NCBI GenBank assembly: GCA_016866775.1
Contig: VGLJ01000013.1
Span: forward strand, 18,785-82,784
DNA: 64,000 nt
Source: Candidatus Rokuibacteriota bacterium
GTDB lineage: Bacteria; Methylomirabilota; Methylomirabilia; Rokubacteriales; CSP1-6
Direction: 5' to 3'
Shown here: positions 57,245 to 64,000 of the stretch, piece by piece
Layout of the letters: every line of letters starts with the position of its first letter
Numbering within the stretch: position 1 is the stretch's first letter
Translations under genes and position numbers: made by a program
Notes under the pieces: model-generated
Told to the model about the DNA's origin: nothing
Seen by the model: only the letters and a program-made list of their open reading frames with translations
The model's database searches: none

Positions 57245-58586
57245 CAGGCTCGACCTGCACCGCGGCCCTGTCGCATCTCCTCAAGCCGATCGTGCGCCAC
57301 GAGCGCCTGAATCAGCGGCGTGTAGAACACGCCGTCGCCGACGAGCGTGATCCGGTCCTCATGCACCGTGACCCAGTCGCGTTTCGCCAGCGCTTCCCAG
57401 ATGTCAGGAAATTCGTCGAGGACGTCCAGCCCGGTGATCTCACGATAGAGATCGCGGTCGACGGCATGGGAGACGAGGAACTGGTAGAGCACGGTCAGGC
57501 GCAGGTCGGCCTGCTCGTAGTGGTACGCGCGCTCGATCGGGAATCGGCCGGCATCGATCGCACCGAAGTGCTCGTCGACATGCGTGTGATTCATGTACGT
57601 CCAGCCGGGGTGTGCGCGAGTGCCGAAGAAGTGCGAGATCCCCGCAAAGCCCCAGCCCCACGTCTGCGAGCCCGTCACGGTGCCGTCGGCGGCATACGCG
57701 AAGCGATGGCGCCACTGGTCCTCGTATCGCAACGGTGACGGCGCCACGGAGACGATCTTTTCCCAATCGTAGGTTGTCACCTGGCGGTAGCCGTTCGCCG
57801 CGAGGAAGTCGCGCCCGACGCGGTAGAGGCGCAGGTTCTCGTCCGGCGACGGCAGCTCGTCTCGCCGGTTCCGCGCGAAATCCGTCCGCCCGGCGACGTT
57901 GAGCTCGTAGTGCGTGAGGTGTTCGACACCGGCCGCGACGACGGCCTTCAGATCGTGGAGCATGCCCGCCACGGTCTGGCGGGCCATCCGAAGATCAGGT
58001 CCACGCTGACGGGCAGGCCCAGCGCATGGCACCACTCGATCGTCTGGAACACCTGCGAGGCCTTCTGCTTGCGACCGCTCATCGCGATCATCTCGTCGTC
58101 GAGCTGCTGCACGCCGATGCTGACCCGGTTGACGCCCGCGTCGCGCATCGCGACGAGCTTTTCGCGGGTAAAGAGCTGCGGGATGCCTTCGAGCGTGACC
58201 TCCGTCTCGGGGCCGAGCGCGGGAAAGACGGCGCGGACGATGTCCAGCAGGGTCGCGTACTGGTCGGCCTTGTACAGGTTCGAAGTCCCGCCGCCGAAGT
58301 AGATCGAGGCCAGCCGCTCGCCCGCGAAATACTCGCGATACATCGCGCCCTCGCGCGCGAGGTACCGCAGGTACGTGTCGAGCTGCGTGCGATTGCGGTA
58401 GACCTCGCTCGGAAAGAGACAGAAGCCGCAACGGTCCGGATCCGTCGGCAGGCAGCAGGGCGTCGCCACGTAGAGGTTGAGCTGCTTCGGGATCTCGCGC
58501 TGCGAGGCGGCGCGCTCGGCCATCACGTCGGCGACGAGGACGTCGCGCTCGAGCCAGAAGAGCGGGGACGGATGACCGTGAAGCAC
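57244..58586 (-). pseudogene. HemW/coproporphyrinogen oxidase-like radical SAM protein, frameshifted near 57982
   Basis: LNLYVATPCCLPTDPDRCGFCLFPSEVYRN...SIYFGGGTSNLYKADQY...VNRVSIGVQQLDDEMIAMSGRKQ...VSVDLIFGWP / QTVAGMLHDLKAVVAAGVEHLTHYELNV. Confidence 0.8.
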
Positions 58587-58745
58587 GCGGTTGGCGTGGC
58601 GGCGGGTGCGGTGCGCGTCGATGTGCGCCTGCGCCGCGCCGACGCCATCACGCCCGAAGTCGAAACGTGTGCGGGGCGCCTCCAGCCGCTAAAGGTAGCC
58701 CCCGCCTTTTACTGTCGGGGGCGCGAGATTGTCAAGCGCGGAGTG

Positions 58746-61258
58746 TCAGGCGGAGCGCGCGCGGGGGCCGGTGACGGCGGCAATCGCCGTCAAAAGGTCT
58801 TCGATAGCTATGGGTTTAGAGAGCACGGCGTCGATCCGCCGACGGCGGCGCTCCTCGGCGTCGATCTCGATGCCGAACCCGCTCATGAGGATCACGGGCA
58901 CTTCCGGCTGCTGCAGCTTCGCCGCTTCGCTCACCTGCCAGCCGGTGACGCCTTGCATCGCGAGATCCGCGATGACGACGTCGAAGCGTCCGTCCTCGAG
59001 CTGCTCGAGGGCCGTCGGCGGATCGCCGGTCACCACCTCGTGTCCGTACGCTTCGAGAATGTCGCGAATCGCCTCGGCGATGTCGGCCTCGTCGTCGACC
59101 ACCAGACATCGAAGCCCCGGCGCCGGTGGTGCGAGCGCCGCCGGCGGCGCTTCGCGCTCCGGCGCCGCCGTCGCGACGGGAAAGCTGAGCAGGAACGTGG
59201 TGCCGGCGTCGGGCGCGCTGTCGACCGTGATCTCGCCCCCGTGCCGCGACACGATGCCGTACGTCACCGACAGACCGAGTCCGGTTCCGCGTGGGCCCTT
59301 GGTCGTGAAGAACGGATCGAAGAGGTGACGCTTGACCTCGTCGGTCATGCCGATCCCCGTATCGGCGATCGTTACGGTCACGCGGTCGCCGCCGTGCGCC
59401 GTCGCGACGGTGAGGCGGCCCCCCTGCGGCATCGCATCGACCCCGTTGAGGATGAGGTTCGTCATCACCTCGCGCAGCTCGGACGCCGAGCCGAGCACGG
59501 CGGGCACGGGCGTGAGCTGGCGCGAGACCGTGATCTGCAGACCGTGCCGCGCCGCCGTGTCCCGCCATTGCGACTCGGTGAGCGTGATCGCGTCCTCGGC
59601 GATCTGGGTGAGATCGACCGGCGCGAGCGGGCGGTCCTTGCGGACGCGCGTGAAGTCCTGCAGGGGGGCGGACGGTGTTCGAGCCGTCGAGCGCGGACTG
59701 CTCGATGACGCGGAGCCAGCGCAGCATCCGCGCGTCCTTCACGTGTTGCTGCAGGAGCTGCGCACGGCCGAGGATCGCGGCCAGGAGGTTGTTGAAGTCG
59801 TGCGCGATGCCCGACGCCATCTCGCCCAGCGCGCGCAGACGCTCGGCGCGGACGAGGTGCTCCTGCGCCCGGAGCAGCTCCTCGTGGATGCGGACGCGTT
59901 CGTCGTAGTGCATCGCGCTGCGCAACGCGAGCGCGACGAGCTGCGCCGCGTGGCGCAGGAAGCTCTCCTGCGATGCCGTGAACGGCGCGCCGGTCTTCGC
60001 GATGGTGAGGACGCCCAGGATGTCCCTCCCCCGCCAGCGCCGGAACGCCGAGCCATTGGCGGCCTTCCCGCGTCTCGTGGATCGGCTGCGCTTCACGAAG
60101 GACCGCCGCCGGCAAGCCGGCGACGTCCGAAGCGTCGGTCCCGATCTGGAAGATCAGCTCGAGGTCCGCCTCGCGGCTGGCGCGCCAGTAGAGCTCGACG
60201 GTATCGGCGGCGAGACCGCGGCGCAGCGGCTCGTGCAGCGCCCCGAGGATGGCGCTGCGCTCGAGCTCGCCCGTGACGTTCCGGGCGAGGTCGTGAAGCG
60301 ATGAGAGCTCCTCGACCTGGCGTGCGTTCGCCTCGAAGAGGCGCGCGTTCTCGACGACGACCCCGGCCTGGGCGGCAATGGACTCGATCAGCGCGAAGTC
60401 CGCGGGCTGGAGCTCCGGGGTGCGGGAGACCCAGAGCGCGATGAGGCAGCCGACGAGGCGATCGCGCGCGACGATGGGCACGAACATCTGCGCGCGGTGC
60501 GCGGTCGCCTTGCGAATCGCCTCGGGGATGCCGCGCTCCTCGGCGACGTTCGGCGAGAACATCGCCCGGCGCCCCGCGACGCCGGCGGCATAGAACGCGC
60601 TCGTCTTCACGGAGAGCGTGAGACGGCGCAACGCATCGACATCCTGCGGCGGCAGGCGATAGCCCTGGATGGGCTTCGTGACGGTGTCGCGGCCCACGAG
60701 GAGCGCCTGCATCGCGGCCCCGGCGCTGGTCGCGACCGTCGAAAGCGCCCACGAAGGCAGCCGCGGCAGCTCGGCGCTCGGCGACCACCAGGCGGCGTAG
60801 AAGATTCCGACGGGCTCACCGCCCACGATCATCGGAACGATGAGCGCTGCGTGCCGTGGCAACGCGCCGAGGAAGGCGGGTGGAGCGCCGCGCGCCCAAT
60901 CGGGGTGTTGCGAGCTCACGGTCTCCCGGTCTCGCAGGGCGGCCGCGATGATCGGCCAGCGCGAAAGCGGCAGCGGCGTCCGCAGGAGCGCCTCGGGAAT
61001 CGATTTCGGGATGTGGTATCCCGCGATCGGGCGGAGGATCCGCGCGTCGGGGTCGAGATGATAGACGGCGCCGCTCTCCGCGCCGCTCAGCCGTTGCACC
61101 TCTCCCGCGATCTTGCGAAGGATTTCGACGGCGGGCGCGCCCCGCGCGAGCGCCGCGCTGACGGCCATCAAGCTCTGGGCGACGGAGGACTCGAGCTGCG
61201 CGTCCTGCGTCATACGGGGCGTGTCGTCGAGGGCATCCACTGTGAGCATAACACTCAT
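58746..61258 (-). pseudogene. GAF-GAF-HisKA-HATPase-REC hybrid sensor kinase, two frameshifts (about 60030 and 59663-59668)
   Basis: Three frames join: VYHLDPDARILRPIAGYHIP...AAQAGVVVENARLFEAN / DILGVLTIAKTG...LRALGEMASGIAHDFNNLLAAILGRAQLL / ASELREVMTNLILNGVDAMPQGG...GPRGTGLGLSVTYGIVSRHGG...LRCLVVDDEADIAEAIRDILEAYGHEV. Confidence 0.85.
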
Positions 61259-61280
61259 AGTTGTGGAGTATCGTAAGCCA

Positions 61281-62426
61281 ATGGCGACGCTCCACGAGCC
61301 CACCATCGCCACCGACGAGCTCCGGCCGACCCATCTCGAGGTCGACCTCGCGCGGCTCGCCGAGAACTACCGCGTGATCGCGCGCCACGTGGCGCCGGCG
61401 CGCGTGATGCCGATCCTCAAGGCCAACGCGTACGGCCATGGCCTGGTCGAGGTCGCCCGCAAGCTCGAGGCGATCGGGGCTCCCTCTATCGGCGTGGCGT
61501 ATCTCGAGGAGGGGCTCCACCTCCGGCGGCAGGGGATCCGGATGCCGGTGCTGGTCATGGGCGGGCTCGTCGGCTGGCAGGTGCCCCGCTTCCTCGAGCA
61601 CGACCTCACGATCACCGCGTCGTCCGTCGACAAGCTGCGCGCCATCGACGAGCACGCGGCGGTCGCCGGCCGGCCGGCCAAGGTGCATCTGAAAGTCGAC
61701 ACCGGCATGGAGCGGATCGGCGTGCACTGGTACAGCGCGGAGCCCTTGCTCGAGGCCTCGCTCAGGTGCCGCCACGTGCGCGTCGAGGGGATCTTCACGC
61801 ACTTCGCGAACGCCGACGGCGGCGATCTCGCCCACGCGCGGCTGCAGCTCGAACGCTTCCAGGAAGTGCTGGCGTTCTACGAGCGCCGCTCGCTGCCGAC
61901 ACCGCTCCGCCACGCCGCGAACTCCGGCGCGATCCTGCAGTTGCCCGAGAGTCACTTCGACCTCGTGCGCCCCGGCATCCTCTTCTATGGCGCAGGGCCG
62001 TCGCCCGAGACGCCGGCGACGCTGCCCGTGCGGCAGGCGCTCAGGTGGGTGACGCGCGTCGTCTACTTCAAGGTCGTGAAGCCCGGGAACCCGGTGAGTT
62101 ACGGCTCGTCATGGGCGCCGGCGGAGCTCACGCGCGTGGTGACGCTGCCCGCCGGGTACGGCGATGGCTACATGCGCGCGATGAGCGGCAAGGCCGAGGT
62201 GATCGTGCACGGCAAGCGGTATCCCGTCGTCGGCCGCATCTGCATGGATCAGATGATGGTGTCGATCGGCTGGGACTCCGCGCACAACGGCGACGAGGCG
62301 GTGCTGCTCGGCGGCGAGGGCGACCACGCGATCACGATCGAGGAGCTCGCGTCGTGGGCGGGCACGATTCCCCACGAGGTCCTCACCAGCATCAACACGC
62401 GCGTGCCGCGGGTGTACCGGGGCTAG
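61281..62426 (+). CDS. alr: Alanine racemase
   Basis: [42 protein letters not shown] (PLP Lys), [28 protein letters not shown]. Confidence 0.95.
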   Translation: MATLHEPTIATDELRPTHLEVDLARLAENYRVIARHVAPARVMPILKANAYGHGLVEVARKLEAIGAPSIGVAYLEEGLHLRRQGIRMPVLVMGGLVGWQVPRFLEHDLTITASSVDKLRAIDEHAAVAGRPAKVHLKVDTGMERIGVHWYSAEPLLEASLRCRHVRVEGIFTHFANADGGDLAHARLQLERFQEVLAFYERRSLPTPLRHAANSGAILQLPESHFDLVRPGILFYGAGPSPETPATLPVRQALRWVTRVVYFKVVKPGNPVSYGSSWAPAELTRVVTLPAGYGDGYMRAMSGKAEVIVHGKRYPVVGRICMDQMMVSIGWDSAHNGDEAVLLGGEGDHAITIEELASWAGTIPHEVLTSINTRVPRVYRG

Positions 62427-62428
62427 CC

Positions 62429-62494
62429 TCGAGGGGGGCCGCGACGGCCCCCTCGAAACTCCCCCCAGGATTCGGTTGCGGCGGCAAAGCCGCC
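62429..62494. terminator. Two consecutive hairpins between convergent genes
   Basis: TCGAGGGGGGCCG-CGA-CGGCCCCCTCGA (62429-62456) and GGCGGC-AAA-GCCGCC (62480-62494). Confidence 0.6.
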
Positions 62495-62509
62495 CTCGAA
62501 CGGCGCGTA

Positions 62510-63004
62510 CTACTTCAGCGCGTCGATTCCCGCCTGGCCGACCTGCGCGTCTTGCTGCGACGTCACGCCCGACACGCCGATGCTGCCGATGACCTTGCCG
62601 CCGACGACGATCGGGATGCCGCCCTCGAGCACGCTGTAGCCGAGGTTCAGGAGGCGGAGGTTGACGCCGCCCTGCGCGACGGCGTCCTGCAACGCCTTGG
62701 TGGGACGCCGGAGCGCGACCGCCGCCCTGGCCTTCTCCTTCGCGATGTCGACGCTGCCCCACTGCGCGTTGTCGAGGCGATGCACCATCACCGTCTGTCC
62801 GCCGGAGTCGAGGATGGTGATGACGACCGGCCACTTGTTCTTGTTGGCCTCCGCCTCCGCGCCGGCCATGGTCTTCTTGGCCTGCTCGAGGCTGATCGGG
62901 GCGCCGTATTCCGGCGGCGCTGGGGCCTGCGCGCCGGCGACGGCTGCGGTGAGGACGACGGCCACGCTGACGACGAGGGACAGGAGCCACTGCCTCGTCA
63001 TCAT
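62510..63004 (-). CDS. Secreted GlcG/HbpS family heme-binding-like protein
   Basis: [26 protein letters not shown] signal; [43 protein letters not shown]...[41 protein letters not shown]. Confidence 0.9.
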   Translation of the reverse strand: MMTRQWLLSLVVSVAVVLTAAVAGAQAPAPPEYGAPISLEQAKKTMAGAEAEANKNKWPVVITILDSGGQTVMVHRLDNAQWGSVDIAKEKARAAVALRRPTKALQDAVAQGGVNLRLLNLGYSVLEGGIPIVVGGKVIGSIGVSGVTSQQDAQVGQAGIDALK

Positions 63005-63848
63005 GCCGCCGTCGGCGTCGCGGTCGAGGCGCGGCTGCGGGCGGTACGGATCGTCGTGGACCGTGATCATCCGCTGCGGCGCCGACGGCAAACCGAGCGC
63101 GGTGAACTCGACGCCGAACCGGCGAAACGCCGCGGCGACGTCGTCCGGGGTCGCCGCGCGGCCGAGCGAGACGGTCACGGCCTCGGTGTGGCCTTCCGTC
63201 ACGGCCGCGCGCGTGCAGGTCGCGCTGACGGGGAACGTCGCGTCGAGGATCTTGCCGGTCTCGCGCGCGACCTTTTCTTCCTCGCCGGGGATGAAGGGGA
63301 TGATGTTGTCGAGGATCTCGAGCGCGGCGACGCCGGGGGAGAGTCCCGCGACGGACACGCCCTGCATCGACGTCATCACGACGCGCTGCACGCCGAACCG
63401 GTCGAGCAGCGGCTTGAGCGTGACGACGAGCCCCATCGTCGTGCAGTTCGGCAACGGCGCGATGAAGCCCTGCCATCCGCGCCGGCGCCGTTGCTCGTCG
63501 GTCCACGCGGCGTGCGCGAGGTTGACGCCGGGCACGAGGATCGGCACGTCGTCCTCGTAGCGGAACGCGGAGGCCGTGCTCAGGGCCGCGGCGGTCTTCG
63601 CGTACTGCGGCTCGAGCACGCGCGCGGCCTCCGACTCGACCGCGGAGAACACGATGTCGACGTCGCGCACGTCGAGCCTCGGTGCACCACCAGCGCCGGA
63701 TCGCGTCGCCGTAGCGCTTGCCCGCCGAGCGCTCCGACGCGGCGAGCTTCACCACCTCGAACCAGGGATGCCCGGCCAGCGCCGCGAGGAACTGCTGCCC
63801 GGCGATGCCGGTGGCGCCGACGACGGCGACGCGTCTCGCGCGTGACAT
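63002..63848 (-). pseudogene. Aspartate-semialdehyde dehydrogenase (archaeal/fungal type), frameshifted near 63680 and lacking its C-terminus
   Basis: [46 protein letters not shown] / [20 protein letters not shown]...[23 protein letters not shown]...[13 protein letters not shown]...[17 protein letters not shown]. Confidence 0.85.
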
Positions 63849-63878
63849 TGCGGCTCCTCCTCGTTCCAGAAAACGGCT

Positions 63879-64000
63879 CTACCGGCTTTCGTGTGGGTAG
63901 AGATCGAGTCCTCCGCAATGGAAGTAGCTGGCGATCTTGAAGTGCTCCGGGTTGCGGAAGCCGCGGGCGGTCTTCTTCACCCACTGGATCACGGCGTTGA
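63879..64000 (-). mobile_element. 3' end of a transposase (ISL3-like), continues beyond window
   Basis: Minus-strand reading NAVIQWVKKTARGFRNPEHFKIASYFHCGGLDLYPHESR*; not in supplied ORF list because it runs off the edge. Confidence 0.75.

Overview
High-GC (about 70%) bacterial chromosome segment, probably from an environmental or metagenome-derived genome. The many LLM oxidoreductases, NMT1-type binding proteins, UbiD, CaiB and a bacterial topoisomerase VI would fit a Rokubacteria-like lineage, but that is only an inference. I support about 70 protein features. I found no rRNA, tRNA or CRISPR. Most of the window is ordinary metabolism and transport. The most interesting observations are: (1) at 44.0-46.7 kb, a histidine kinase / sigma-54 activator pair divergent from a tiny secreted protein made of four 9-aa repeats. 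The shared intergenic region has two oppositely oriented -24/-12 elements and, between them, four 15-bp GTTYC-N5-GRAAC-like palindromes arranged as two pairs. (2) An in-frame UGA (41137-41139) in a GrdB/PrdB-like reductase, followed by PVCHQTV and a hairpin, so a probable selenoprotein. (3) Three copies of a very small secreted Cys-motif protein, C-x-G-[YW]-Y-N-x3-G-[IV]-C-x2-[ML]-G-D, two of them lipoproteins and two with sigma-54-like elements upstream. (4) An ECF42-like sigma / DGPF module with a matching promoter. (5) A recurrent pattern of genes missing conserved internal segments or frameshifted at homopolymers. This needs read-level checking before any apparent fusion or domain loss here is believed.
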